Assembly: GCF_030053155.1 (NCBI RefSeq)
Contig: NZ_CP125640.1
Coordinates: forward strand, 3,632,001-3,696,000
Length of the DNA: 64,000 nt
DNA from: Rhizobium sp. BT03
Lineage (GTDB): Bacteria > Pseudomonadota > Alphaproteobacteria > Rhizobiales > Rhizobiaceae
Direction: 5' to 3'
Positions within the stretch are counted from its first letter, which is position 1. Each line of letters opens with the position of its first letter. Below are positions 20,392 to 30,519 of this stretch, one piece after another. The translations under genes were made by a program, and so were the position numbers. The notes below the pieces were generated by a model, which ran no database searches, was not told where the DNA came from, and worked only from the letters and a program-made list of their open reading frames with translations.

Positions 20392-20754
20392 ATGCAAAGG
20401 TTCATGATCACCGATAATTCGGATATCGTCCGCAAGGTCGGCAAGCGCATTCTCTCCGAACTCGATTTTCTCGTCAGCGAGGCCTCCAACGCCGGCGAAG
20501 CGCTGCAGCGCTGCCAGACGGAGCTGCCGGAATATCTGATCGTCGATTCCGGCATGGAAGGCGCTCTCGACCTCATCGCCGCCATTCGCGCCATGGACGG
20601 TGGCAAAGAGGTCAAGATCTATTACTGCGTCGTCGAGGCGGATCTGAAGAAGCTGATGGCGGGCAAACGGGCCGGCGCCACCGATTTCCTGCTGAAGCCG
20701 TTCGACCGCAAGATCCTGACCGCCGTCTTCGGAAACCGCGCGATCGCAGCCTGA
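20392..20754 (+). CDS. Stand-alone receiver-domain protein with an incomplete active site
   Basis: A 120-residue single-domain CheY-like protein. The phospho-acceptor Asp is D52 (LIVDSGMEG) and the conserved lysine is K102 (FLLKPFD). Departures from the consensus are visible: the N-terminal acidic pair has become T7-D8 (MITDNSD), and the conserved Thr/Ser of strand 4 is occupied by V80 or C79 (KIYYCVVEAD). Phosphorylation is still possible, but the output switch is probably unusual. It lies between chpT and ctrA on the plus strand, which suggests a cell-cycle or motility role. It does not look like CpdR or DivK, which keep the full acidic site. Confidence 0.85.
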   Translation: MQRFMITDNSDIVRKVGKRILSELDFLVSEASNAGEALQRCQTELPEYLIVDSGMEGALDLIAAIRAMDGGKEVKIYYCVVEADLKKLMAGKRAGATDFLLKPFDRKILTAVFGNRAIAA

Positions 20755-20885
20755 CGGCAGGTCTCCTCTTCCCATGCAGCCTCGCCGGCACTCCGTTTTC
20801 TTGATCGAAACGGAGAAGGTTCGACCGCTGATCCAGCCCCAGATCCCTTCTATTGAGGCGGCTTCTCATGGGCCAGGCAGAAACG

Positions 20886-20914
20886 AAAAATCCCGCCGGA
20901 AGGGCGGGATCTTC
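20886..20914 (-). terminator. ctrA terminator
   Basis: An 8-bp stem (20890-20897 with 20903-20910) lies about 30 bp past the ctrA stop. Read on the minus strand it runs into TTTTTCGTTT. Confidence 0.8.
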
Positions 20915-20940
20915 GTTATCCGATAAGGGGGACCGGAAAA

Positions 20941-21642
<702 letters not shown>

Positions 21643-22077
21643 AATTATCCCCTTTACCGCCGCCGAAAGGTGGTCTGGCCCCCTACACGATACCGAACAC
21701 GCTACGTGATTTGGAAGCTGCCACGAAATGGTTAACAAATTCTAATTCACTCTGGCAAGGAGTATCGAATTTATTAAATATTTTTTCCATTTCTCTGTTT
21801 TCCAATAGGAATCTCAAATGGCGCTTCTAATCTTCTACATTAGGAAAAAGCGCTAAGTGATTCATCCGACTCGCCAATGAAAAGGTTCGAACTTAATGCC
21901 GCGGCATTTACCGACCCTTAAATCATCGGGCCTATCATTAACGATGCCCGTAAACGAAAGGTTACCAGCGGTAGGTATTTGTTAATATCGCAGGAAATTT
22001 TTTAGCAAACCGTGTCAAAGCGGCGCGCAGGGCGGTTTCAAGTTGAGCCGGGGTCTCGCATCACGGGAGTAATGCGT
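21643..22077. promoter_or_regulatory. ctrA-fliJ divergent intergenic region with a CtrA-box-like site
   Basis: This 435-bp AT-rich gap separates the divergent ctrA and FliJ-like genes. TTAA-N7-TAAT occurs at 21732-21746, about 90 bp upstream of the ctrA start; two of eight consensus bases differ. Several isolated TTAA half-sites follow (21917, 21937, 21990 area). No open frame or RNA gene is apparent. In other alphaproteobacteria the ctrA promoter region is long and has several CtrA-controlled promoters. Confidence 0.45.
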
Positions 22078-22428
22078 ATGAAGTCGCGAGAGAGTCTCGT
22101 TCGCCTGAAAGAGTTCCAGGTGAACGAAAAACGACGTCAATTGCAGCAATTGCAGATGATGATGTCCGAATTCGAACGGATGACGAAGGATCTGGAGAGC
22201 CAGATCGTCGTCGAGGAAAAGAAGTCCGGTATCTCGGATCCGAATCACTTTGCGTATCCGACCTTCGCCAAGGCCGCGCGTCAGCGTGCCGACAACCTGC
22301 AGGTTTCGATCAAGGAACTGAAGATGCAGGAAGAGTCGCTGGAAATGGCGCTCGAAGAGATGCAGGCGGAATATGCAAGGGCGACGGCGCTGGAAGAACG
22401 TGACACCAGCGCCCGCGCAAGGGCTTAA
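22078..22428 (+). CDS. FliJ-like coiled-coil protein
   Basis: A 116-residue, almost entirely helical protein with the sequence style of FliJ, the export-chaperone stalk of the flagellar type III ATPase: SRESLVRLKEFQVNEKRRQLQQ at the N-terminus, then two long amphipathic helices. ATG 22078 is preferred over 22072 because GGGAG lies 8 bp upstream of it. It is divergent from ctrA, which fits CtrA control of flagellar genes in this class. No other flagellar gene is in the window, so the function stays tentative. Confidence 0.72.
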   Translation: MKSRESLVRLKEFQVNEKRRQLQQLQMMMSEFERMTKDLESQIVVEEKKSGISDPNHFAYPTFAKAARQRADNLQVSIKELKMQEESLEMALEEMQAEYARATALEERDTSARARA

Positions 22429-22472
22429 AAAACGGCGGGCGCCGGCTTCGGCGCCCTGGGATCGCCACTGAG

Positions 22473-22515
22473 AAGCCATGTATGACGGGCGCGCTGTCCG
22501 TCATACATGGCTTTT
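22473..22515 (+). terminator. Strong terminator after the FliJ-like gene
   Basis: A perfect 16-bp inverted repeat (22473-22488 with 22498-22513), 9-nt loop, ending in TTTT on the plus strand, 45 bp past the stop. Confidence 0.85.
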
Positions 22516-22568
22516 GGTGTTTGCGCCGTGGTGTGTCGTCCGCCTGAAGCCGCCGCTTCAGGCCAGAA

Positions 22569-22847
22569 TCAGTTCACCACATCCTGCCATTCCGGATGGC
22601 GCTGCGCCTGCGCCTTGAAGAAGGGGCAGAGCGGGATGATCTTCCAGCCGCCGGCGCGGGCCGCCTCGACCGCGTGCAGCGCCAATGCCTGGCCGACGCC
22701 CTTGCCGCGCAGCGCATCGGGAACGGCGGTGTGATCGACGATGACGAGTTTCGCCGATGTGCGCGAATAGGTCATCTCGGCCTGATGCCCTTCGACCTCG
22801 GCCGCATAACGGCCGCCGGAAGCGCCTTCCTCGTTTCGAATGTCCAT
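22569..22847 (-). CDS. Small GNAT/YjdJ-type acetyltransferase
   Basis: A 92-residue minimal GNAT protein of the Yjdj-type family. The acetyl-CoA loop is VPDALRGKGVGQALALHAV (about residues 42-60), and the C-terminus carries the family pattern IPLCPFFKAQAQRHPEW. Its length is typical of this subfamily, which lacks the N-terminal GNAT strands. The substrate is unknown. It is a single gene, divergent from the PqiA-like gene. Confidence 0.88.
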   Translation of the reverse strand: MDIRNEEGASGGRYAAEVEGHQAEMTYSRTSAKLVIVDHTAVPDALRGKGVGQALALHAVEAARAGGWKIIPLCPFFKAQAQRHPEWQDVVN

Positions 22848-22987
22848 TGTCTTTCCTCGCAGAGGGATGGGGATATTGTCGTCGGCGACGGTGACATGGG
22901 GACGCGATCATGCCAAGCCGGCAAGGCAATCGCTGGAGGAGACGGAGTGTTCATGAAAAATGTCGAGTCGGCGCGAGGTTCGGGCCT

Positions 22988-23455
22988 ATGAGCGCGCTTT
23001 CGATGATCCGCCCCGTTCTGCTCGTCGCCGCGCCGTTCCTCCTGGCGCTCGGTCTCATCCTGCCGCTGGTCCGTTTCGAAACGCTGTATTTCTTCGATCG
23101 GACCCCGTCGCTCATCGAAATCGTCGTCTCGCTCTGGCAGGGCGGGGATGGGCTGCTGGCGGCGATCGTCGCATTGGTCTCGATCGTGCTTCCGTTTCTG
23201 AAGATGATCGGGATCTCCGCGGAAGCAGCGGGTGCCGGCGGCGGGGCCGGCAGCCTGTTTTATCGTCGCGTCGTGCCGCATCTGTCCAAGTGGTCAATGA
23301 TGGACGTGCTGCTGGTCGCGATCGTCATTGCGGCGGCGAAGACAACGGGGCTGGCGGATGCCTTCACGCAGCCGGGCCTCTGGTGCTACGCGGCCTCGTC
23401 AATGATTTCGGGCCTTCTTCATTCCCTTATGGGAGATGCGTCCGGCCCGAAATAA
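22988..23455 (+). CDS. PqiA-like (paraquat-inducible protein A) membrane protein
   Basis: A 155-residue inner-membrane protein with four hydrophobic segments, one PqiA domain. The family pattern is visible in LPLVRFETLYFFDRTPSLIE and in PHLSKWSMMDVLLVAIVIAA (SKWSMxDV is the signature). PqiA proteins work with MCE-type PqiB in envelope lipid traffic, but no PqiB is adjacent. The start ATG 22988 directly precedes the first membrane segment. It is convergent with sciP, 20 bp apart. Confidence 0.87.
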   Translation: MSALSMIRPVLLVAAPFLLALGLILPLVRFETLYFFDRTPSLIEIVVSLWQGGDGLLAAIVALVSIVLPFLKMIGISAEAAGAGGGAGSLFYRRVVPHLSKWSMMDVLLVAIVIAAAKTTGLADAFTQPGLWCYAASSMISGLLHSLMGDASGPK

Positions 23456-23475
23456 ATCTCGATGATGGCGTGCGA

Positions 23476-23751
23476 TCAGTGACGATATTGCTGGATGCGC
23501 GTCGTGCGCAGGCCGGCGAGACCGTGGCTGTTGATCGACGATTGCCAGGAGAGGAACTCTTCGACCGTGAGCGTATAACGCTCGCAGGCCTCTTCCAAGC
23601 TCAACAGGCCACCGCGAACAGCCGCGACAACCTCTGCCTTCCGCCGGATCACCCAGCGCCGCGTATTGGGCGGCGGAAGATCCGCGATCGTCAGGGGGCT
23701 GCCATCGGGGCCGATGACATATTTCACTCGGGGACGTATCATTTCGGTCAT
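23476..23751 (-). CDS. sciP: CtrA inhibitory protein SciP (DUF1153)
   Basis: A 91-residue helix-turn-helix protein. The DUF1153 core is unmistakable: RVKYVIGPDGSPLTIADLPP followed by TRRWVIRRKAEVVAAVRGGL and SLEEACERYTLTVEEFLSWQ. In Caulobacter SciP binds CtrA at promoters and blocks activation in G1. I chose ATG 23751 (MTEMIRP), the standard family N-terminus. With chpT and ctrA 2-4 kb away, three parts of the CtrA circuit are together. A CtrA-box-like sequence lies upstream. Confidence 0.92.
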   Translation of the reverse strand: MTEMIRPRVKYVIGPDGSPLTIADLPPPNTRRWVIRRKAEVVAAVRGGLLSLEEACERYTLTVEEFLSWQSSINSHGLAGLRTTRIQQYRH

Positions 23752-23802
23752 TGGACTCTCTACACAACGCAAGACCACGGACGCCACTCTAGCCTGCCAC
23801 AT

Positions 23803-23817
23803 TTAAAAATTGCCTAA
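23803..23817. promoter_or_regulatory. Candidate CtrA-binding site upstream of sciP
   Basis: TTAA-N7-CTAA, one base off consensus, sits 52-66 bp upstream of the sciP start codon. In Caulobacter CtrA activates sciP, so the position is plausible; by sequence alone the match is weak. Confidence 0.35.
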
Positions 23818-24747
23818 GCCCATCGTAAGACTTTGATAACAAATTTAGACGCCCCACCGGACCGGCGATCTGCCGCCCCGCGATCTTGCCGCGACCCGCA
23901 AATGGGGGCTTGCAAATATGACTGATGTCCCGAGAAGAGCTTTGTCGAGCCTGACATAGGGATGAGCGTCAGATCTCTCTCTGTTCTTCCCGCTCTATTA
24001 GGCCGGCTTGCTTGATGTCCTCGACATGCCGAGCAAAAGCCGTGTTTGCCGAGCTCCGGCACGCAACCTCTCGCTGCCGGCGGCGAGGTCCGGCGAAGCA
24101 GGCGACACGTCGTATGAAGATGAAAAAATGCGAGCATGCGCGCGGCGATTGCATTGAGGATGCTGGATTTTTTGCCTTCGCGGACCGGTCGCGCGACATC
24201 TCGTCGAGTGCGGCAAGGAACGGCTCGGCGAGATCGCAAAGTTTGCGGGCTTCAACTTTTATCGGCTGCCGGCTTTCCCCCGAAAGCGGTTCATCAGCAG
24301 CCGGCCGGAAAGCCTTCGGTTCTTTCCGGCCGGCGATTTTCCTTTCCTGCAGCCGATTGCTGACCGCGATGAAGCGGACGATCGGGCCGATCTTCGGTGA
24401 GGGGCGTTTGCGGGCGGCGGCGCCAAAACAACCGCCGCTTCACCCCGCTTTTTCAGATGCATACGCTGAAGAATTTTTCGTCTGTGCGCTCGCACGACGC
24501 TGATCTGAAACAATACACATTCGCCTTCTCAGTGCCCGCACTGATGCAGGCGATGGCACGCGACGCGAAATCGCATGCGGCTCAGCGAAGCAGCGACGAG
24601 ATTGCGATCATTCTCGGTCTCGTCGCATAGGGTGGGGAGTTGTCCAAAGAGCGCGACGCGCAAGCTCGATGCGGTCAGCCGCGGGAGGCGGCCGGCAGAG
24701 CATTCGGGTACCGGCCGCCTTGAGGCAGCCGGTCCCTTCTCAAATTC
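23818..24747. other. Long stretch without a convincing gene
   Basis: About 930 bp where no frame looks like a conserved protein. The best small candidate is ATG 24457-24630 (+, 57 aa, with FAFSVPALMQAMARDAKSHA), which I do not recognise. The region holds one strong hairpin (separate entry, 24300-24334) and another stem at 24686-24695/24711-24720, near the end of the minus-strand sugar transferase. It may contain a small RNA or decayed coding DNA. Confidence 0.5.
24300..24340 (+). terminator. Orphan terminator-like hairpin
   Basis: A perfect 13-bp GC-rich inverted repeat (24300-24312 with 24322-24334), 9-nt loop, followed by GATTTTCC on the plus strand. There is no recognised gene upstream on this strand. 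Confidence 0.5.
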
Positions 24748-25473
24748 TTAGAAGCCTTTTCCGCGAGTCAGCTCGGACACGACGGTTCCGGCAATGATGC
24801 GGATATCCATCACGATCGAGAAATTGGCGACGTAATAGAGATCGCTGACGATGCGGGCACGCGCCTTGGCCGGACGATCGGTCGGGCCGCGCAGGCCGCG
24901 CATCTGGGCAAGACCCGTCATGCCGGGGCGCATGGCGTGGCGCTGATGGTATTCCGGGACGAGCTCTTCGTAGAGCATGCCGCCGGCGCGCATGCCGATC
25001 GCATGGCAGCGCGGGCCGACGACGGACATGTGACCCATCAGCACGTTCAGCAGCTGCGGCAGCTCATCGACGTTCGTGCGGCGCAGGATGGCGCCGACCC
25101 GGGTGATGCGCGGGTCGTTCTTCACCGTCTGGGCAATACCCGAGACATCGCAGAGATCGGTGCGCATCGAGCGGAACTTGTAGACCTTGATGGCCTTGCA
25201 GTTCTTGCCCCAGCGGGTCTGCTTGAAGAGCACCGGTCCCGGGCTGTCGAGCTTGATCAGCAAAGCGACGAACAGCAGGAAAGGGGCAAGGACGAGGAGG
25301 GCGCTCAACGACGAAACGATGTCGAACGCCCGCTTCAGGACAAGATCCATCCACGGCGCCTGCGGCGCATCGCTATGGATAACAGGGGTCTGGATCTTCA
25401 GGCTCGGCAGCTCGCGGCGGCTCGGCCGGAAGGCCTCATTCGAAATGGTGTTGTTTAGTTCCGTGATGCTCAA
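24748..25473 (-). CDS. Exopolysaccharide priming sugar transferase (ExoY/PssA-like)
   Basis: A 241-residue polyprenyl-phosphate hexose-1-phosphate transferase, which attaches the first sugar to the lipid carrier in polysaccharide synthesis. A hydrophobic hairpin at ~47-72 ([21 protein letters not shown]) precedes the catalytic core: [42 protein letters not shown] with the catalytic Asp-Glu pair, and [13 protein letters not shown], then [12 protein letters not shown]. Length matches small ExoY-type enzymes. It stands alone with no polymer-assembly genes nearby. The sugar (glucose or galactose) is not readable. Confidence 0.9.
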   Translation of the reverse strand: MSITELNNTISNEAFRPSRRELPSLKIQTPVIHSDAPQAPWMDLVLKRAFDIVSSLSALLVLAPFLLFVALLIKLDSPGPVLFKQTRWGKNCKAIKVYKFRSMRTDLCDVSGIAQTVKNDPRITRVGAILRRTNVDELPQLLNVLMGHMSVVGPRCHAIGMRAGGMLYEELVPEYHQRHAMRPGMTGLAQMRGLRGPTDRPAKARARIVSDLYYVANFSIVMDIRIIAGTVVSELTRGKGF

Positions 25474-26010
25474 GGATCGTACTCTGTTGTCTTCGAGGGG
25501 CGCGGCGGCAATAGGCGATCAATGGTTAACCCTGTCACCAGGGCTGCACTCAGGTCTTGGTAACCCTACTAAAACGGAAAAATGCGACAATTGTGTAATG
25601 GTGTCCAGAGAAATATCGCATCGCAATAAATCTTTCGCATCTGCGTTAAGTTGAGGCAAGCTCATGATATTTCGTTAATAATTGGAATTTCGTCAAGGTT
25701 TCTAGGCCTTTGGCGAGGGCTTCCGGGGGGCGTCGGACGCGTTGGTTCGGCACGCGACCGACGGTCGTCAGGGGGTATTTTTAACCAATTTCGACGCGAA
25801 TTTTTTTTGGCCGGGATGCTTGGTCGTTCCCAAACTGTGTCAGAATATGACAAAATCAAGGCGGGATCGGTGACAATCCGGCGCGGGAAAAGTGGAAAAA
25901 CGGGTTCAGGCCGAGAATCAGCTGATCCGGTTGGGTGTTTGCGAATCGCTCGCCGACTGTCTGCCGAGGCTTCGGTCGCGCGCCGCATGTTCAGGGATTG
26001 ATGCGGGTGG
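25474..26010. other. Intergenic region upstream of the sugar transferase
   Basis: This 537-bp stretch carries AT-rich sequence near 25640-25870 that could hold the promoter of the minus-strand sugar transferase. I see no plausible gene, RNA or paired repeat in it. Confidence 0.4.
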
Positions 26011-26808
26011 TTACGCCGGTTCGAGGACGCGTTTCGTGCCGCCCCAGGAGATGAAGTTCGGGTTGGCGAAGTCGAAATCGGCTGCGGCGCCCGTCTTGCC
26101 ATAGGTCAGCGGCGCTCCGTCGAGCGTCACCGTCGAACCGCCGGCGGCGCGCAACACCGCGTCGCCGGCCGCCGTGTCCCATTCCATCGTGCGGGTAAAG
26201 CGCGGATAGACGTCGGCCTTGCCTTCGGCCAGCAGGCAGAATTTCAGCGAAGAGCCGATATTGGTGCATTTGGAGATGGCGTGGTGGGCGAGGAAGCTTC
26301 CGGTCTCGGGGCTGTTGTGGCGAAGGCTGGCGAGTGCCAGCCTGTCGTCCGGCTGTTCGCGCACGGTGATGGCGCTGCGCGCACCGACGGTGAAATCGTC
26401 GGTGACGACGAGCCTTTCGGCGTGGCCGCGTTCGCCCGAGAAGGCAAGACCGAGTGCCGGGGCGTAGACGATGCCGGCCACCGGGGCGCCATTCTCTATA
26501 TAAGCGATGTTGACAGTGAATTCCTGCCGCCCATCGACGAATTCTCGCGTGCCGTCGAGAGGATCGACCAGGAAGAAGCTGCGACCGGCGATGTCGGGCA
26601 CTTTTCCGGCGGCGACCGATTCTTCGGCTACGACGGGTATTTCGGGATAATCTCCGGCGAGATGAGCGAGGATGATGCGTTCGGCCTCCTCATCGGCGAC
26701 CGTGACCGGACTTGCATCCGCTTTCATGGCGACCGGGAAGCCTTGGCGCAGGACCGTGATAATGGCCTTGCCGGCTTCGAGCGCCGCCCGTTCAAATGTC
26801 CTCAGCAT
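26011..26808 (-). CDS. cysQ: 3'(2'),5'-bisphosphate nucleotidase CysQ
   Basis: A 265-residue inositol-monophosphatase-fold phosphatase that removes the 3'-phosphate from PAP/PAPS, a by-product of sulfate assimilation. The metal-binding motifs are present: VAEES (~61), VDPLDGTREFVDGRQEFTVN (~82-101) with the DPxDGT core, and EWDTAAGDAVLRAAGG (~209). The REF insertion after the DGT favours CysQ over inositol monophosphatase. ATG 26808 gives a normal length. No sulfur gene is adjacent. Confidence 0.92.
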   Translation of the reverse strand: MLRTFERAALEAGKAIITVLRQGFPVAMKADASPVTVADEEAERIILAHLAGDYPEIPVVAEESVAAGKVPDIAGRSFFLVDPLDGTREFVDGRQEFTVNIAYIENGAPVAGIVYAPALGLAFSGERGHAERLVVTDDFTVGARSAITVREQPDDRLALASLRHNSPETGSFLAHHAISKCTNIGSSLKFCLLAEGKADVYPRFTRTMEWDTAAGDAVLRAAGGSTVTLDGAPLTYGKTGAAADFDFANPNFISWGGTKRVLEPA

Positions 26809-27345
26809 TGTCCTTTTGCCGTTCGCCACGCGGGCCGAGCACCCCACTGTCGCTCGTCCGCAAACCATCCCTGTCACCAGATACTTGATATGGTGTTTCG
26901 CATCGCGCTCTGCATCCCCTAACGCAGTTCCACGAAGCTACCATAAGTTTTCAGCCTTGTCAGACGAAGAAGAGGCATTTGCTCGTGAAATGCTATTCGC
27001 AAAAGTCGTGGGCTCGGGGTCTGAATTTGCGCCAACTTCCAATTCTATGGAATAGCTTACGCGGCAGGCAACTCAGGGAAATCGTCGGCGATATCTCCGA
27101 ATCGTTAAGTCAGTGGCAGTTTCTGATCAAAAACAGGCCTTTCTTTGCCGATTTTCTGTGGATTTTGGTTCAAAATGCGCCATTTAGGCCTGTTCTGACA
27201 AGAATTTGTCGGAGTAAATCCTTTTTGTCTTCACATTTCCAACGAAACCGGTATGCATTCGGCCTATGAGGTTCTCTGAAACGGGGAACCGAAGAACCAA
27301 AAAGAGATGCAGCCTGTTCGGTTCGCATCCAGGGGAAAACGACAT
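26809..27345. other. Gene-free region upstream of the liv operon
   Basis: A 537-bp AT-rich gap between the divergent cysQ and livH genes. It must contain the liv operon promoter and leader. An 8-bp inverted pair ACAGGCCT/AGGCCTGT is spaced by roughly 45 bp near 27135-27195. I could not identify a riboswitch, sigma-54 site or open frame. Confidence 0.4.
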
Positions 27346-28248
27346 ATGGAGTATTTCGTCCAGCAGCTCTTCAACGGGCTGACGCTTGGATCCATCTATG
27401 GCCTTGTGGCTATTGGCTATACGATGGTCTACGGCATTATCGGCATGATCAATTTCGCCCATGGCGATATCTTCATGCTCGGTGGTTTCGCCGCTCTTAT
27501 CGTCTTTCTCGTCCTCACATCCATCTTCGCAGGTCTCCCGGTGGCAATTCTGCTGCTGGCGATGCTTGTCGTTGCGATGCTGATGACGAGTTTGTGGAAT
27601 TGGACGATCGAGCGCATCGCATACCGCCCGCTGCGCGGTTCCTTCCGCCTGGCGCCGCTGATCACGGCGATCGGCATGTCGATCGTATTGTCCAATTTCA
27701 TCCAGGTGACGCAGGGTCCGCGCAACAAGCCGATCCCGCCGATGATCAGCTCGGTCTATCAGTTCGGCAACATCTCGGTGTCGCTGAAACAGATCGTCAT
27801 CATCGTGATCACGGTCGTGCTGCTCGCCGTCTTTTGGTACATCGTCAATCGTACCGCACTCGGCCGTGCCCAGCGCGCCACGGAGCAGGATCGCAAGATG
27901 GCGGCGCTGCTCGGCGTCAATGTCGACCAGACGATTTCCATCACCTTCGTCATGGGTGCGGCGCTGGCTGCCGTCGCCGGCACGATGTATCTGATGTATT
28001 ATGGCGTCGCTTCGTTCGCCGACGGCTTCACGCCGGGGGTGAAGGCCTTTACTGCAGCCGTTCTCGGCGGCATCGGCTCATTGCCGGGCGCCGTTCTCGG
28101 CGGGCTGATGATCGGCCTGATCGAATCGCTGTGGTCGGCCTATTTCACCATCGCGTACAAGGATGTCGCGACCTTCGCCATCCTCGCTTTCGTGCTGATC
28201 TTCAAGCCGACGGGTATCCTCGGACGGCCGGAAGTCGAGAAGGTATAA
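27346..28248 (+). CDS. livH: Branched-chain amino acid ABC transporter permease LivH
   Basis: A 300-residue inner-membrane permease with about eight membrane segments. The family opening [20 protein letters not shown] and the glycine-rich coupling region [15 protein letters not shown] are characteristic. It is the first gene of a tightly spaced livHMGF operon; livM starts 4 bp later. ATG 27346 is chosen because it begins directly at the conserved N-terminus. In rhizobia this class of transporter (Bra/Liv) has broad amino-acid specificity. Confidence 0.95.
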   Translation: MEYFVQQLFNGLTLGSIYGLVAIGYTMVYGIIGMINFAHGDIFMLGGFAALIVFLVLTSIFAGLPVAILLLAMLVVAMLMTSLWNWTIERIAYRPLRGSFRLAPLITAIGMSIVLSNFIQVTQGPRNKPIPPMISSVYQFGNISVSLKQIVIIVITVVLLAVFWYIVNRTALGRAQRATEQDRKMAALLGVNVDQTISITFVMGAALAAVAGTMYLMYYGVASFADGFTPGVKAFTAAVLGGIGSLPGAVLGGLMIGLIESLWSAYFTIAYKDVATFAILAFVLIFKPTGILGRPEVEKV

Positions 28249-28252
28249 CGTC

Positions 28253-29644
28253 ATGGCAAACATTGAAAATTCTGCAGGCAAGCCCGATGCCGGACTTGTC
28301 CGTAAAGGCCTTACCGAAGCCCTTTTCGCCGCCGTCCTTTCGTTCGGTATGTTTGTTCTCTATGTCGGCCTCAAGACCGACCAGAACATCAACAACGAGC
28401 TGATCATCGTCCAACGCTGGGGGCTGCTTGCGATCTTCGTCGCTGTCGCTGCGATCGGCCGCTTCGCCACGGTGGTTTTCCTGCGGCCGCATCTCGACAG
28501 CCGCAAGCTGGCAAAGGCGAGACAGGGCGAACTCGCCATCTCAACCGAGAAGAGCTTCTTCCACCGGCATTTCCTAAAGATCGCGCTGATCGCCCTGCTG
28601 CTTTATCCCATGGTGGTGGTGGCGATCAAAGGCCCGCAGGGTTCGCTGACATATGTCGACAATTTCGGCATCCAGATCCTGATCTACGTGATGCTCGCCT
28701 GGGGGCTGAACATCGTCGTCGGCCTCGCCGGTCTGCTCGATCTCGGCTATGTCGCCTTCTATGCGGTCGGCGCCTATTCCTATGCGCTGCTTTCGAGCTA
28801 TTTCGGCCTGTCGTTCTGGGTTCTCCTGCCGCTTTCCGGCATTTTCGCCGCACTCTGGGGCGTCATCCTCGGCTTCCCGGTGCTGCGCCTGCGCGGCGAC
28901 TACCTCGCCATCGTCACGCTCGCCTTCGGTGAAATCATCCGCCTCGTCCTCATCAACTGGACGGATGTCACCAAGGGGACTTTCGGTATCTCGAGCATTC
29001 CCAAGGTGACGCTCTTCGGCATTCCCTTCGACGCGACGGCCGGCGGCTTTGCCAAGATTTTTCACCTGTCGATGTCCTCGGCTTACTACAAGATCTTCCT
29101 TTTCTACCTCATCCTGGCGCTCTGCATGCTGACCGCCTACGTCACCATCCGGCTGCGCAGCATGCCGATCGGGCGTGCCTGGGAAGCGTTGCGTGAAGAC
29201 GAGATCGCCTGCCGCTCGCTCGGCATCAATACGGTGACGACCAAACTCACAGCCTTTGCGACGGGGGCGATGTTTGCCGGTTTCGCCGGCTCCTTCTTTG
29301 CTGCTCGTCAGGGCTTCGTTTCGCCGGAATCCTTCGTCTTCTTGGAATCTGCTGTCATCCTCGCCATCGTCGTCCTCGGCGGCATGGGTTCTCTGACAGG
29401 CATTGCGATCGCCGCAATCGTCATGGTCGGCGGCACCGAGGCGTTGCGCGAAATGGACTTCCTGAAAGTGATTTTCGGGCCGACTTTCACGCCAGAATTG
29501 TATCGCATGCTGATCTTCGGCCTCGCCATGGTCGTGGTCATGCTGTTCAAGCCGCGCGGTTTCGTCGGTTCGCGTGAACCGACCGCCTTCCTCAAGGCGC
29601 GCAAGGCAATATCCGGAAGCTTCATCAAGGAGGGCCACGGTTGA
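28253..29644 (+). CDS. livM: Branched-chain amino acid ABC transporter permease LivM
   Basis: A 463-residue permease, longer than the ~320-residue core because of an N-terminal extension with two or three extra membrane segments (residues ~25-125), as in LivM proteins with the DUF3382 region. The core carries the conserved [32 protein letters not shown] segment and the EAA-like loop [20 protein letters not shown]. Its stop overlaps the livG start (TGATG), so translation is coupled. Confidence 0.95.
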   Translation: MANIENSAGKPDAGLVRKGLTEALFAAVLSFGMFVLYVGLKTDQNINNELIIVQRWGLLAIFVAVAAIGRFATVVFLRPHLDSRKLAKARQGELAISTEKSFFHRHFLKIALIALLLYPMVVVAIKGPQGSLTYVDNFGIQILIYVMLAWGLNIVVGLAGLLDLGYVAFYAVGAYSYALLSSYFGLSFWVLLPLSGIFAALWGVILGFPVLRLRGDYLAIVTLAFGEIIRLVLINWTDVTKGTFGISSIPKVTLFGIPFDATAGGFAKIFHLSMSSAYYKIFLFYLILALCMLTAYVTIRLRSMPIGRAWEALREDEIACRSLGINTVTTKLTAFATGAMFAGFAGSFFAARQGFVSPESFVFLESAVILAIVVLGGMGSLTGIAIAAIVMVGGTEALREMDFLKVIFGPTFTPELYRMLIFGLAMVVVMLFKPRGFVGSREPTAFLKARKAISGSFIKEGHG

Positions 29645-30519
29645 TGAGCCCCGTTACCAACACGATGTCCAGCGATACGCTGCTCAAGGTCGAGCACCTG
29701 TCGATGAAGTTCGGCGGCCTGATGGCCATCAACGACTTCTCCTTCGAAGCCAAGCGCGGCGACATCACCGCGCTGATCGGGCCGAACGGTGCCGGCAAGA
29801 CCACCGTCTTCAACTGCATCACCGGCTTCTACAAGCCGACGATGGGGATGATCACGCTCAACCAGAAGAGCGGCAAGCAGTATCTGCTGGAGCGTCTGCC
29901 GGACTTTCGCATCACCAAAGAAGCCAAGGTGGCACGCACCTTCCAGAACATCCGGCTGTTTTCCGGCCTGACGGTCCTCGAAAACCTGCTCGTCGCCCAG
30001 CACAACAAGCTGATGAAGGCGTCGGGTTATACGATCCTCGGCCTCATCGGCATTGGTCCCTACAAACGGGAGGCGGCTGCATCGATCGAGTTGGCCCGCC
30101 ATTGGCTCGAGAAAGCCGATCTGATCGACCGCGCTGACGATCCGGCAGGCGATCTGCCCTATGGCGCCCAGCGGCGTCTCGAGATCGCCCGCGCCATGTG
30201 CACCGGCCCCGAGCTGCTTTGCCTGGACGAACCGGCTGCCGGCCTGAACCCGCGGGAATCGGCAACGCTCAATGCGCTGCTGCAGAACATCCGCGCCGAA
30301 ACCGGAACATCCATCCTGCTCATCGAGCATGACATGTCGGTGGTCATGGAAATCTCCGACCACGTCGTCGTGCTCGAATACGGCCAGAAGATTTCCGATG
30401 GCACGCCGGATCACGTCAAAAACGATCCGAAGGTCATCGCGGCCTATCTCGGTGTCGAGGATGAGGAAGTGGAAGAGGTGATCGCAACCGTCGAGCAGCT
30501 CGAAGGAGGCGCAAACTGA
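29644..30519 (+). CDS. livG: Branched-chain amino acid ABC transporter ATPase LivG
   Basis: A 291-residue ATP-binding subunit. Walker A is GPNGAGKTTVFN, the signature region is LPYGAQRRLEIARAM, Walker B is LLCLDEPAAGLN, and the switch His is in LLIEHDMSVVME. The signature is the divergent YGAQR form common in LivG proteins. The start ATG overlaps the livM stop; its own stop overlaps livF. A TTG one codon earlier is in frame but less likely. The C-terminal acidic extension (EDEEVEEVIATVEQLEGG) is longer than in E. coli. Confidence 0.95.
   Translation: MSPVTNTMSSDTLLKVEHLSMKFGGLMAINDFSFEAKRGDITALIGPNGAGKTTVFNCITGFYKPTMGMITLNQKSGKQYLLERLPDFRITKEAKVARTFQNIRLFSGLTVLENLLVAQHNKLMKASGYTILGLIGIGPYKREAAASIELARHWLEKADLIDRADDPAGDLPYGAQRRLEIARAMCTGPELLCLDEPAAGLNPRESATLNALLQNIRAETGTSILLIEHDMSVVMEISDHVVVLEYGQKISDGTPDHVKNDPKVIAAYLGVEDEEVEEVIATVEQLEGGAN

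Noticed and set aside
23814..24239. Open frames on both strands of the gene-poor region (minus 141 codons, plus 163 codons at 24012-24503)
   Set aside because: Arg/Ser-rich composition, no ribosome site at plausible starts and no family resemblance.
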